64,000 nt of DNA from a virus. The DNA is taken from the IMG/VR virus record IMGVR_UViG_3300032284_001716, positions 35,512 to 99,511 of that record. The stretch is one strand, 5' to 3'. A program made the position numbers and the translations under genes. The notes beneath the pieces are model-generated. The model made no database searches, was not told the origin of the DNA, and saw only the letters and a program-made list of their open reading frames with translations. Below, piece after piece: positions 35,189-43,838 of this stretch. Within the stretch, counting starts at the first letter, position 1. The number at the start of each line of letters is the position of its first letter.

Positions 35189-37047
35189 TGGCATTAATTC
35201 AAACTCTTAATTACGTCACAACTGGATTATCACTTTTTCTAGACGCTGGAAACTCTAGTAGTTATTCTGGTACTGGTACATCATGGGTAGATCTAAGCGG
35301 TAATTCCTATAACTTTACTATAAATGCATCCGCATTTACTAATGAAAGTACCGGTAATGGTAGCATAAAGTATATGAACTTTGGCGGTAGCTATGGCATA
35401 GCTAAGAGAATAGTCAGCAACGCATTTTCTCCTGTGCCTTTAACTGATAGCACGTCTGGCTCTGGCATGACTGCTCTCGTTTGGACTAGAATAAAAGATA
35501 GCTCTGCTGATTGGAGAACTCTTTTCAGAGGAAATTCTGACCATGAAGTTATTGTTAACAGTGGTGGTTATAATTTAGGAATGTATGATAACATTAATGC
35601 TAACGGTTTTTTTAGCAGTAATTTTGATGTTCGAAACACACCTGGTTATCCATATGAATGGCATCAGATGTGCTGGACTTTTCCTGGCACATCTCCATAT
35701 TATAACTTTCAGTTAGATGATAACCAAAATATTTTAGGTACAAATACAAATACAAATGCTAGATTCAAAGATGGCATATCATCAATAGGTGGATATGGCC
35801 AATCAAATACCGATCCTAGTGTTGGCAGTAGTCAATATTGGGGTGATGTAGCAGTAGTAATGTTCTATAATAGGGTTCTAACTGCATCTGAGATTTCTCA
35901 GAACTATTATTTCTTTAAAGATCGCTATAATAGAATGAACCCTAATAGTAGTGCTGGTTCAGCCGCTATAAATATTGACTTAACATCAAGCTTTCCAGCA
36001 CCCAACTCTAATACAATTGGCGCTACGCTTTACACTGATGGGGCTTCATATTTCTGGCAGTATCCAGGCGACACGCAGCAGAATTCTCTCGGTAATACTT
36101 TTAGGTATAGAACACTAATTACGCATGGATACCTTGCGGCTGGCTATAAGGGATCAAACCCCTGGAGATCTATTAATAGAACATGGCACGCAACCGATGT
36201 TACTATCTATTGTGGTGAACAGCTTGACAAAGCTGGAGCTTATATCGATGGAACATGGAGTGACTATAATGGTTATGTCCATTCTACTAACGATGCTTTT
36301 CAAGGTGCGTCTGCCCACACTAGTAGTTATAGTCTTCAAAATGGAACCATGAGGACACGTGGCACATCACTAAATAGTCCACCAGGATCAGGTTTTGGGT
36401 TTCCAACAGCCACAGGAACTAGCAGTGAAGGTGGTTGGGATATGTCAGTGGGTAGATCCGGCGGTATGGCCGGTTGTGTGAATCAAACTGGTCAATGGGG
36501 ATATTGTGGTGGTGGTGGAAGTGCTGTGACTGATAAGTTTCACTTTCCATCAGAAACAATGTTTGTTACAACATCAGCGCCAGTTTCAGTTGCTATGACT
36601 ACAGCAGCGCATGGTGAGACTAAAGGTTGGTTTAGCTTTGCGGGTACAAAATCTTATGTGACATATTCTAATGATTCTTGGACATCTTATAGTAACAGTA
36701 TTGCGCCTGATGCATGGTCACATATATTAAGCACAAAATGGGGTTTCCATTATGGTGGTACCGGCGGTAATGTAACATCTGGTTTTGGTAAGTTTAGTGA
36801 TTCTACCGGTAGCGATATAACAACTTCTTTAACAAAACCAAGAGCCGTCGGCGAAGAAAATATGCAAATGGGTCAAAACTGGGGTTATATGTTAGGTGAA
36901 TATGATGGTCAACAAACTAATATGACTGTAAAGCATATGCATGCTACGGACGTCATAACAACATTGGGGGCTGGCGCACAACCTAAAGGTCATTACGGTC
37001 AAAGCAGTGGTACGTGCTCGAGCGCTGCCGCTAGTATTATGAACTAA
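35188..37047 (+). CDS. LamG-propeller fusion adhesin (paralogue 3)
   Basis: 619 residues. Residues 1-250 form a concanavalin A/LamG-like lectin domain ('GLSLFLDAGNSSSYSGTGTS', 'WVDLSGNSYNFTI', 'YEWHQMCWTFPG', 'WGDVAVVMFYNRVLTASEIS', 'QNYYFFKDRY'). Residues 255-619 are paralogous to the two preceding proteins ('THGYLAAGYKGSNPWRSINR', 'GEENMQMGQNWGYMLGEYDG', 'KGHYGQSSGTCSSAAAS'). Fusion of a sugar-binding domain to the propeller-like unit suggests glycan recognition on the host surface. The lectin assignment is by fold pattern. ATG overlaps the previous stop (TAATG). Confidence 0.65.
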   Translation: MALIQTLNYVTTGLSLFLDAGNSSSYSGTGTSWVDLSGNSYNFTINASAFTNESTGNGSIKYMNFGGSYGIAKRIVSNAFSPVPLTDSTSGSGMTALVWTRIKDSSADWRTLFRGNSDHEVIVNSGGYNLGMYDNINANGFFSSNFDVRNTPGYPYEWHQMCWTFPGTSPYYNFQLDDNQNILGTNTNTNARFKDGISSIGGYGQSNTDPSVGSSQYWGDVAVVMFYNRVLTASEISQNYYFFKDRYNRMNPNSSAGSAAINIDLTSSFPAPNSNTIGATLYTDGASYFWQYPGDTQQNSLGNTFRYRTLITHGYLAAGYKGSNPWRSINRTWHATDVTIYCGEQLDKAGAYIDGTWSDYNGYVHSTNDAFQGASAHTSSYSLQNGTMRTRGTSLNSPPGSGFGFPTATGTSSEGGWDMSVGRSGGMAGCVNQTGQWGYCGGGGSAVTDKFHFPSETMFVTTSAPVSVAMTTAAHGETKGWFSFAGTKSYVTYSNDSWTSYSNSIAPDAWSHILSTKWGFHYGGTGGNVTSGFGKFSDSTGSDITTSLTKPRAVGEENMQMGQNWGYMLGEYDGQQTNMTVKHMHATDVITTLGAGAQPKGHYGQSSGTCSSAAASIMN

Positions 37048-37062
37048 CACGAGAGAGCAACT

Positions 37063-38259
37063 ATGACGTCATATGTTAATATTTTAACCGTTTCTGTTAT
37101 CTTTTCTGATGCTGATGAAAGCACTATCTTTAATGGTGGTGCTTCTCTTCTTAGAGCTCAGCTAGGAACTAACATCACATCTATTGATAATAATGTGAAG
37201 GTTGATGTTATAGAAACGCTTAAGCAGACTGATGAAAGTCCGGCTACAGTAACGGTTGTTGCTACAATTACAACTACTGATAAAGATGCAGTTATTAGTA
37301 CTATACCGGTTGTTAGCAATCAAAGTGTACAAATTACTTCATCGGCTACTGAATCACAGGATGGTGATAATTATATCACCATTGTTACTTCAGTCTTCAG
37401 TGTTTCTGACAGTACTCTACATGCTTATGTTGAGTCTGTATCAAAGGATAATAAAGAAGCTGCGCCTCCATCACAATATCGTTATATTGTGATGCCACAT
37501 AATGTTATTGAGCCATATCTACATGGAAGTGCAGGGCTTGATGATATGATGTATTGTGGCGATATGTATAGTATGATGAATGTAAGTTGCGTAAAGATAG
37601 CAGAAAAAATGTATCAGACATTAAAGCATCTATGGACTCGTGTTAAGTTATATGAAGTTGATGCTGATACAGCGTTTTATGGTACTACATTTTTCAGTGA
37701 GATTAGACCAATAGCTAAAGTTTGGGAAGCAAAGACACCATGGTATGGTGAGAAAACTCCAACAGAGATTACGCCTGAAATTCAAGCCATGATAGTTAGG
37801 ATGATGACGATCTTTGCAAAAGAGATTATTGGACAAGAGTTTGATAGCCGATTCTTAGCACTGAAAGATTCTACAGAGCTTGAGGCTGCTTCTTGGGATC
37901 TACAAAAACATGAGGCCAAAGAATGGTTAATCAATCAAGGTGCTAATGGTAGTAAAACACCATTCCTTGATTATCTAGCTGAAGAACATAACATCGATAA
38001 GACAACACTATCTAATAATATTTTAGCTAATGCTGAGGATTATGAGGATAGACTTAGTACATTGCTTGTTCAGCAGCAAAAAATCTTTAAACAGTTTGAT
38101 GCATGTACTACCGTATGGGATATAAATATCCTTTATGAGGACTACCTAGGAGTCCAAATGCCTATTAAGCAAGCTATTGCACTTGGTAGAGCAGTAAGTG
38201 AAAGTGACTGGGAACGTAAAGATGAATGGAGACTTAAGGGAAATGGATATTATTTCTAA
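37063..38259 (+). CDS. Unknown late protein with N-terminal beta domain
   Basis: 398 residues, not recognised. Residues 1-130 look beta-rich and resemble Ile/Val/Thr strand repeats ('VTVVATITTTDKDAVISTIP'). Residues 140-398 are helical and aromatic-rich ('DDMMYCGDMYSMMNVSCVKI', 'LWTRVKLYEVDADTAFYG', 'TTVWDINILYEDYLGVQM'). No catalytic motif is visible. It directly follows the adhesin genes and overlaps the next gene by 17 bases, so the pair is likely co-translated. Confidence 0.55.
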   Translation: MTSYVNILTVSVIFSDADESTIFNGGASLLRAQLGTNITSIDNNVKVDVIETLKQTDESPATVTVVATITTTDKDAVISTIPVVSNQSVQITSSATESQDGDNYITIVTSVFSVSDSTLHAYVESVSKDNKEAAPPSQYRYIVMPHNVIEPYLHGSAGLDDMMYCGDMYSMMNVSCVKIAEKMYQTLKHLWTRVKLYEVDADTAFYGTTFFSEIRPIAKVWEAKTPWYGEKTPTEITPEIQAMIVRMMTIFAKEIIGQEFDSRFLALKDSTELEAASWDLQKHEAKEWLINQGANGSKTPFLDYLAEEHNIDKTTLSNNILANAEDYEDRLSTLLVQQQKIFKQFDACTTVWDINILYEDYLGVQMPIKQAIALGRAVSESDWERKDEWRLKGNGYYF

Positions 38260-39070
38260 ACTGATTGATACAAATAAAATTGTATCTGCTAATGTGAATG
38301 ACATTAAGATTGATCCGGACTTTAGAGATCAACATAGTCTTTCTACTTTTGATATGAATTTAATTAAGTCGGCAGTCCATGTCAATATGGGTATGACTGA
38401 CTACCAGTGTAAACACTTTGTAGCAAAAAGCCAAATCACGCCATATAAGCAGGTCCGTCAATCTCTCATGGAGCTTGAGGTGCGTTATCACGCATATCAG
38501 GAGATTCGTAATAGTCTTCGTAAGGCCGAGATTAGTCGTAAGAAGATGCAGCGTCAGATGGATTCACTTGAAGATCCGCTTGATAAAGAGCTCGTACAAA
38601 TTGATTTAGAGAAAAATGACTATGATATTACTATCTGGCAGCGTAAGCTTAATCAGAGTCAGTATGAGATCAGGTCGTTTCTGAATGTTATAAATGAGTA
38701 TGTAAAAAATGAAGACGACCTGGACTTCTACCTTCAAGTTAACGAGGAAGAAGAACGTAAATACTGGGTAGCCCGTATGGGTAAACAGGCAGCAATGGAT
38801 GTTATTGCATTTGGTCGTATTGGTTCAGGCAATATGGATTCAATTGCGATGATGGACGAACGCGATCAACTTGAAACGTTGCAGGTCGCACTACAATATG
38901 CCGGTATGGTCAACGCTGGAATCTCTAAAATTGCTGAGCAAACACAATCACAGGTGAACACCTATTTGAATAGTAAAGAGCATCGTATCGCTCAAATTCT
39001 TGATGGTATTAATAATGACCCAGATCTTCAGCTTACCGATAAATCCAAAGTTAACCCAGAGTCAATTTGA
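38243..39070 (+). CDS. Unknown helical, coiled-coil protein
   Basis: 275 residues from the ATG at 38243, which has AAGGGA five bases upstream; an upstream ATG at 38198 is less well placed. The central region is a long charged helix ('LRKAEISRKKMQRQMDSLED', 'ITIWQRKLNQSQYEIRSFLN'), followed by 'RKYWVARMGKQAAMDVIAFG' and 'MMDERDQLETLQVALQYAGM'. I do not recognise it. It pairs with the upstream 398-residue protein by overlapping reading frames and may act with it in the virion. Confidence 0.55.
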   Translation: MDIISKLIDTNKIVSANVNDIKIDPDFRDQHSLSTFDMNLIKSAVHVNMGMTDYQCKHFVAKSQITPYKQVRQSLMELEVRYHAYQEIRNSLRKAEISRKKMQRQMDSLEDPLDKELVQIDLEKNDYDITIWQRKLNQSQYEIRSFLNVINEYVKNEDDLDFYLQVNEEEERKYWVARMGKQAAMDVIAFGRIGSGNMDSIAMMDERDQLETLQVALQYAGMVNAGISKIAEQTQSQVNTYLNSKEHRIAQILDGINNDPDLQLTDKSKVNPESI

Positions 39071-40679
39071 GTATTTTGCTGGGTTTATTAGTCACCATAA
39101 GCATCTGATTTATGACCTCTACTTTACTTGTAGAATAGCGCCATTTGATCAAGATGCTATGGGTGATGTTTTTATCGAAAATCCATCTATTACTACAGAA
39201 ACGGCTCTTTGGTTTAAGAATACGTTTGGTGTAAAGATTAGTGCTACATTCAACAACATTCAGGTTCCACCAACTCAGCAAAATCTTGATCTTTGGATTA
39301 AGAATTTTACTCCACTATGGGAAGCCGGTGTTGATACAGTCACACTTCCACATACACACTGGGTAGCAACTGGTCAGATTCAAAAAGCTTTCCCGGGCAT
39401 ATTCATTAAGAATACTATACTTAGAGATGTGAACAGTGCTAGTGAGGTTGTTAACCTTGCTAAAGCTGGATTCGACTATATTAATATAGATCGAGACTTG
39501 ATGCGTGACCGTGACGCACTGCTTCGACTTAAACAGGCAAAAGAATGGGTAAAGAAAAACTTAGGAAAAACACTAGTTTTTAGCCTTCTTGCAAATGAAG
39601 GTTGCCTAGGTAAGTGCCCAATGATGGTTGAACACTTTGAGTATAACAATACTCGTGTTTTTGGACAACCACAATACTTCACAGATACTATCAGCAGAGT
39701 TAGTTGTCCAAAATGGGACTATGAAGATCCATCTGTTCAACTGAAAACTGCAAGCTTTCCACCTTGGAAAGCTGATTGGGAAGAGTTCTTTGACTTAGGC
39801 ATTGATGTATTCAAAATGCATGGTAGGGAGAGTACGAACAGAATGTTCGAATCACTCAATATTATACACAAATGGAATACAGATCAAGAAATACTATTCG
39901 ACGACTTTAAGCAGTATATTGAAGATAAGAATCTAGTTGATAAACCTATTAATATCTGGCGCAATAAGATTAAAAATTGTAAGTTTGATTGCTGGGAGTG
40001 TCAGTACTGTGATAAGATTTATGCTAAGAAAGCCCCGGCACAAGAAAGCACTCTTGTTCAATCCATAGTAACCGCGGTTACTGAAAGTGGTTCTAACGAG
40101 TTAGTATTAGATATACCCGGTTTAACTAGTCCACGCGTGCAAGCTTTACTCAATAAGTTTGCTAAACACAGTAAAAACTATCTTGAAGTTGGTTCATATT
40201 TAGGTGCCACTGCATGTGCAGTACTATCAAATAATAGTATTAATATAGCTTGTGTAGATATGTGGAAAGAACAAATTCAACCGGCTAGAGATGATATAAC
40301 TTTGCCACCTAATAATAAAGAAGCTTTTGTTTCTAATATAAAGAAGTATAAAGGTGATAATACAGTCAAAGTATATGACTGCGATATGTTTAGTGTAAAT
40401 CTGGATCAGTTATCCAACATAGATTTCTTTTTCTATGATGGCCCTCACGATGCTAAATCAACAGTTAGGGCAGTGGAATATTTTTATCCTGTGTTTGCAA
40501 AGGAAACAATATTAGTATTTGATGACGCAAATTGGGATGACGTTGTCAAGGGAGCGGATGAAGGCATTGCCCGAACTAATCTCAAGATCAAATATAGTAA
40601 AATTTTACTTAATCTACCAGAAAATAAAGATGAATGGTGGAATGGTCTTTACATCCTAGTAGTTGAAAAAGGAAACTAA
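39000..40679 (+). CDS. U32-peptidase-like barrel fused to a SAM methyltransferase
   Basis: 559 residues if the ATG at 39000 is used; the ATG at 39015 is also possible because the gene overlaps the previous one. Residues about 20-345 resemble U32-type TIM barrels: 'NSASEVVNLAKAGFDYINID' and 'LVFSLLANEGCLGKCPMMV'. Cys202, Cys206, Cys236 and the cluster Cys327, 331, 334, 337 could bind an Fe-S cluster, as in UbiU/UbiV-type U32 proteins. Residues 390-559 are a class I methyltransferase: 'YLEVGSYLGATACAV' (motif I), 'CVDMW', 'IDFFFYDGPHDAKSTVRAVE', 'ILVFDDANWDDVV'. The product could modify a cofactor, tRNA or sugar; the substrate is not visible. Located before a permease-like gene. Confidence 0.5.
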   Translation: MMVLIMTQIFSLPINPKLTQSQFEYFAGFISHHKHLIYDLYFTCRIAPFDQDAMGDVFIENPSITTETALWFKNTFGVKISATFNNIQVPPTQQNLDLWIKNFTPLWEAGVDTVTLPHTHWVATGQIQKAFPGIFIKNTILRDVNSASEVVNLAKAGFDYINIDRDLMRDRDALLRLKQAKEWVKKNLGKTLVFSLLANEGCLGKCPMMVEHFEYNNTRVFGQPQYFTDTISRVSCPKWDYEDPSVQLKTASFPPWKADWEEFFDLGIDVFKMHGRESTNRMFESLNIIHKWNTDQEILFDDFKQYIEDKNLVDKPINIWRNKIKNCKFDCWECQYCDKIYAKKAPAQESTLVQSIVTAVTESGSNELVLDIPGLTSPRVQALLNKFAKHSKNYLEVGSYLGATACAVLSNNSINIACVDMWKEQIQPARDDITLPPNNKEAFVSNIKKYKGDNTVKVYDCDMFSVNLDQLSNIDFFFYDGPHDAKSTVRAVEYFYPVFAKETILVFDDANWDDVVKGADEGIARTNLKIKYSKILLNLPENKDEWWNGLYILVVEKGN

Positions 40680-40680
40680 A

Positions 40681-41718
40681 ATGGATTTAATTAAGTTGAC
40701 GGGTGGTTTAGACTACCTGTGGATGGTTTTCTTCATTATGATCAGTGCTGGACTAGCAAAAGAGTACAATCTTTTTGCCCCAGCATTTGCCTATGTAAGA
40801 AATACCTTTCGTAGCAACAAGTTTGTAGTTGTGATATTGAGTGCGATTGGTGGGATACTGCCAATTGAAGGAAGAGTAACCGTATCAGCGGGCCTACTGG
40901 ATACGGTTGCACCTAAGTGTGGCCATGGCCGTGAAAAGATGGGTATAGTTGATTATCTAGCTACACACCATTACTATATGTGGTCACCATTAGAGAAAAC
41001 AGTTATACTTCCAATTGCAGCATTTGGGCTAACGTATGCTACTTGGATTAGTATGATTGCTCCTTTACTAATCGTAAGTTTTGCTTTTATCGCTTGGTAT
41101 ATTTGGTATCAAGTTAAAGAAGAAGACATTACAATTACTCCAGGTAATTTTAAGATTAGTGCAGTTATTAGAAACGTATTTCCAATGTTTATTGCCATAG
41201 GTGTATACATCTGGGGCGGTGGTGAAGATAATGTGTTTACAATATTTGGTGTATTGGCATTGTATTATGTGTTCATCACACAGCAATGGTCTCCAAAGAA
41301 ATTACTGTCTTATGTCAACTGGGAAGTCATCCTTGTAGTTGGTACAGTTATTATACTTGGTAACTACTTGAAGATGTATGAAAATGAATACTCTAGCTAT
41401 ATAAAGTCTGCAGGGTTAGATCCAACAACATTCCTTGGAATGTTAATGATTAGTCTTGTAGGATTTACCGCTAGTTTTCTAATGGGAAGTAGTGGTAAGT
41501 TTGTAGCATTTGCTGTTCTGCTTTCCCAACTATTTGGGCCAGTATATTTCTTATGGTTCTTTGCTGTAGATTATGCTGGATACCTATTAAGCCCAACACA
41601 TAAGTGTGTTATGGTGGGAAATAGATACTTTGGAACTCCCTATAAGACTTATTATCTAGCTTTAGGATCATGGGCATCTCTGTTATTGTTAACAGCTGGT
41701 ATCTTCACTTTTCTATGA
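40681..41718 (+). CDS. Integral membrane permease, DUF401/ion-transporter-like
   Basis: 345 residues from the ATG at 40681 (AAAGGAAA just upstream; a TTG at 40663 is less likely). About eight to ten hydrophobic segments are seen, e.g. 'YLWMVFFIMISAGLA', 'FVVVILSAIGGILPIEG', 'WISMIAPLLIVSFAFIAWYI', 'VILVVGTVIILGNYL' and 'YYLALGSWASLLLLTAGIF'. The C-terminal phrase 'LLSPTHKCVMVGNRYFGTPY' resembles the DUF401 permease family of the ion-transporter superfamily. It would sit in the host inner membrane and may move an anion or organic acid. No partner transport gene is adjacent, although three TctC-type binding proteins lie downstream in this island. Confidence 0.5.
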   Translation: MDLIKLTGGLDYLWMVFFIMISAGLAKEYNLFAPAFAYVRNTFRSNKFVVVILSAIGGILPIEGRVTVSAGLLDTVAPKCGHGREKMGIVDYLATHHYYMWSPLEKTVILPIAAFGLTYATWISMIAPLLIVSFAFIAWYIWYQVKEEDITITPGNFKISAVIRNVFPMFIAIGVYIWGGGEDNVFTIFGVLALYYVFITQQWSPKKLLSYVNWEVILVVGTVIILGNYLKMYENEYSSYIKSAGLDPTTFLGMLMISLVGFTASFLMGSSGKFVAFAVLLSQLFGPVYFLWFFAVDYAGYLLSPTHKCVMVGNRYFGTPYKTYYLALGSWASLLLLTAGIFTFL

Positions 41719-41726
41719 TATAAATA
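41719..41726 (+). promoter_or_regulatory. T4-type late promoter (TATAAATA)
   Basis: Perfect TATAAATA directly after the permease stop codon, 46 nt before the next gene. It is followed at once by a 9-bp hairpin. Confidence 0.7.
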
Positions 41727-41727
41727 G

Positions 41728-41750
41728 AGTGGGGAGTCAATCTCCCCACT
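41728..41750 (+). other. Perfect hairpin in a late leader
   Basis: AGTGGGGAG (41728-41736), loop TCAAT, CTCCCCACT (41742-41750): nine perfect pairs. No T-run follows, so it is not a standard terminator. It would lie at the start of the transcript from the promoter at 41719, perhaps stabilising the RNA 5' end. Confidence 0.6.
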
Positions 41751-41772
41751 AGCCAATAGGGGAGAGTGAACC

Positions 41773-42249
41773 GTGGCAGATTCAAGTTTTGTAGTCAAAA
41801 ATACGCTGGTCGTGAATGGGGCCTTTTCTGCCAATTCAACAGCGGTCGCCTTCGGTAATACGACCATCTCTCCGAATGGTTATATCTCTTCAGCCTCTGG
41901 TTCAGCACTGACGTTTACTGGTGCAGTTCTTTTGCAGGCTAATGTGGTCAATCAGACCCTAACTGATGCAGCTACTATCAATTGGGATACGTCAGCTGGC
42001 CAAATTGCATATGTGACGCTTGGTGGAAATAGAACTATGGCTACACCAACCAATCTAAAGGTTGGAACATATATTCTACACGTGCTTCAAGATGGAGTAG
42101 GTGGACGCACACTATCATGGAGTTCAGTCTTTAAGTGGACCGCAGCGGTTTCTCCAGTTTTATCGACTGTTGCTGGCAGACGAGACATTTTTACTTTTAT
42201 GAGCGATGGTACAAATTTGTACGGGTCATATCTTCCAGACGTAAGGTAA
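41773..42249 (+). CDS. Mini-fibre: short linker plus shared C-terminal module
   Basis: 158 residues from a GTG start at 41773 with GGGGAGAG upstream. Residues 1-55 are Ser/Asn/Ala-rich ('VKNTLVVNGAFSANSTAVAF'). Residues 56-158 are the module shared with two longer fibres: 'NQTLTDAATINWDTSAGQIA', 'NRTMATPTNLKVGTYILHVL', 'FKWTAAVSPVLS', 'FMSDGTNLYGSYLPDVR'. It therefore looks like a stand-alone knob. It directly precedes the collagen-like adhesin gene, so both may act together. Confidence 0.65.
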   Translation: MADSSFVVKNTLVVNGAFSANSTAVAFGNTTISPNGYISSASGSALTFTGAVLLQANVVNQTLTDAATINWDTSAGQIAYVTLGGNRTMATPTNLKVGTYILHVLQDGVGGRTLSWSSVFKWTAAVSPVLSTVAGRRDIFTFMSDGTNLYGSYLPDVR

Positions 42250-42253
42250 AAAG

Positions 42254-43834
42254 ATGTTTGTAGCTTTTCTCCCACGACCAACACAAGTTGTTAATATTAA
42301 CTCCGGTACGAACAATGTCAATCTGTTCACGCAAGCTAATAGCCCAACATATCCATTGAATCTACTCTGCTTTATCAATGCAGCGGTAGGTTCTTCTTCT
42401 AACTCATCTCCTGCTTTCAGAACAGGCACAGGTTGGATTCCAGGTTCATACCTGTATATTCAGAATGCTAACACTGTTACTGGTGGTACCGGCCCAACAG
42501 GAAGCACTGGCTCACCTGGAAGTGTTGGCTCGCCGGGAACAACCGGTTCGCCAGGTCCGGCCGGAACACCCGGTTCGACAGGAACAACAGGAACAACAGG
42601 CGCGGCTGGTTCTCCAGGCAGTGCGGGTGCTCCAGGCCCTCAGGGTGCGCATGGCGCGGGTGGTGCTGGTGGTAACGGTGGTGCGAACTATCTTGCAGGT
42701 TCTGGTGGATCATCAGGAGCGGGTGGCTCTACTGGATCGCCCGGCGGAACCGGCGGTAACGGAAATAACGGTTCCCCAGGTGGTACAGGTGGAACAGGCG
42801 GCAACGGAAGTAATGGTACTGCCGGCGGTACAGGTGGAACCGGTGGTAACGGAACAGCCGGCGGCCCTGGTGGCGCAGGTGGTTCAGGCGGCATTGCGTT
42901 CCAAGCTGACACAGTTTCGGGACTTATCACTGTCTTAAATAACACAACTACAATTAGCGGTGGTACTGCCGGCCCAGGTGGACCCGGCGGTCCAGGTGGA
43001 GCGGGCGGCCCCGGCGGACCTGGTGGCCCTGGAGGCGCAGGCGGTGGTGCAGGCCCGGGCGGACCTGGTGGTCCTGGAGGCGCAGGTGGCGATGGCGGCG
43101 GTGGCGGTCCGGGTGGTGCAGGCGGTTACGGCGGCGGTGGCGGCGGTGGTGGCGGTGGATCTGGTGTCTACGGCCCCGGTGTTCGCTTCAATCCTTATAG
43201 TGCTATCATTTATATCACCGGTGCATCGGGCGGCGGCGGAGGCGCAAGCTATAGCTCACCTGGAGCCGGTGGTTCTGGTGGTTGGACTTATTCACCTGCG
43301 TTCTATTCACCCGCAGGTAAGGCTGATCCGCCAATCTACAATCCAGCATTTAACGTATATGCTTACAACGGTGGTGCAGCTTCTGGTGGATCCGCTGGTG
43401 GCGGTGGTGGAGGCTGGTATGGTGGTGGTGCAGGTGGTAACGGCGGTGGTATTCAATCGGCAGGTGCCGGTGGTAATCCAGGCTCTGCATCAGCATATGC
43501 TAACTATACACCGGGTGGAAAGGCGGATCCGCCAATCTTCACCGGTTATTACTACTATAACTATTGGAATGGTGGCGGTGGCGGCCCTGGTGGTGGACAA
43601 GGCGCAACAGGACCGACCGGTCCAGCGGGCAGCGCGGGTTCACCCGGCGGAACCGGTCCAACGGGGTCAGCGGGTAGTGCTGGATCGCCGGGTAGTACCG
43701 GGCCGACTGGTTCTGCAGGATCACCTGGAGGCACTGGACCAGCTGGAACACCGGGCTCGCAAGGACCTGCTATTTCAGGCAACTCAAATATTATCTACGT
43801 AAACACAGGTACAAGAAACGGACCGATAGGATAA
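42254..43834 (+). CDS. Collagen-like/glycine-rich adhesin
   Basis: 526 residues. Residues 1-75 are a globular start ('FVAFLPRPTQVVNINSGTNN', 'GTGWIPGSYLYIQNANTV'). From residue 76 a long glycine-rich part follows: G-x-y triplets ('GSTGSPGSVGSPGTTGSPGP'), a short non-glycine strand (residues 214-236), then GGx runs, two aromatic loops containing 'AGKADPPIYNP' (355-364) and 'GGKADPPIFTG' (422-431), and a final G-x-y stretch with end 'SNIIYVNTGTRNGPIG'. It could form a collagen triple helix or a polyglycine-II sandwich like the gp38 tip adhesins of T2/S16. The loops would then be receptor contacts. GC content is higher than in neighbouring genes. Confidence 0.65.
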   Translation: MFVAFLPRPTQVVNINSGTNNVNLFTQANSPTYPLNLLCFINAAVGSSSNSSPAFRTGTGWIPGSYLYIQNANTVTGGTGPTGSTGSPGSVGSPGTTGSPGPAGTPGSTGTTGTTGAAGSPGSAGAPGPQGAHGAGGAGGNGGANYLAGSGGSSGAGGSTGSPGGTGGNGNNGSPGGTGGTGGNGSNGTAGGTGGTGGNGTAGGPGGAGGSGGIAFQADTVSGLITVLNNTTTISGGTAGPGGPGGPGGAGGPGGPGGPGGAGGGAGPGGPGGPGGAGGDGGGGGPGGAGGYGGGGGGGGGGSGVYGPGVRFNPYSAIIYITGASGGGGGASYSSPGAGGSGGWTYSPAFYSPAGKADPPIYNPAFNVYAYNGGAASGGSAGGGGGGWYGGGAGGNGGGIQSAGAGGNPGSASAYANYTPGGKADPPIFTGYYYYNYWNGGGGGPGGGQGATGPTGPAGSAGSPGGTGPTGSAGSAGSPGSTGPTGSAGSPGGTGPAGTPGSQGPAISGNSNIIYVNTGTRNGPIG

Positions 43835-43838
43835 AAAC

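Noticed and set aside
35967-35974. TATAAATA inside the LamG-propeller adhesin gene
   Set aside because: In mid-gene with no start codon nearby; chance match.
42465-42938. 157-codon plus-strand frame in the glycine-rich adhesin
   Set aside because: Another frame shadow of the G-x-y repeats.
42480-43760. Repeats in the collagen-like gene considered as CRISPR or tandem DNA repeats
   Set aside because: They are codon-level G-x-y repeats in an open frame, with no fixed repeat and spacer lengths.
42960-43802. 280-codon plus-strand frame within the collagen-like gene
   Set aside because: Low-complexity Val/Ala/Gln/Arg translation arises from shifted glycine codons; no start context.
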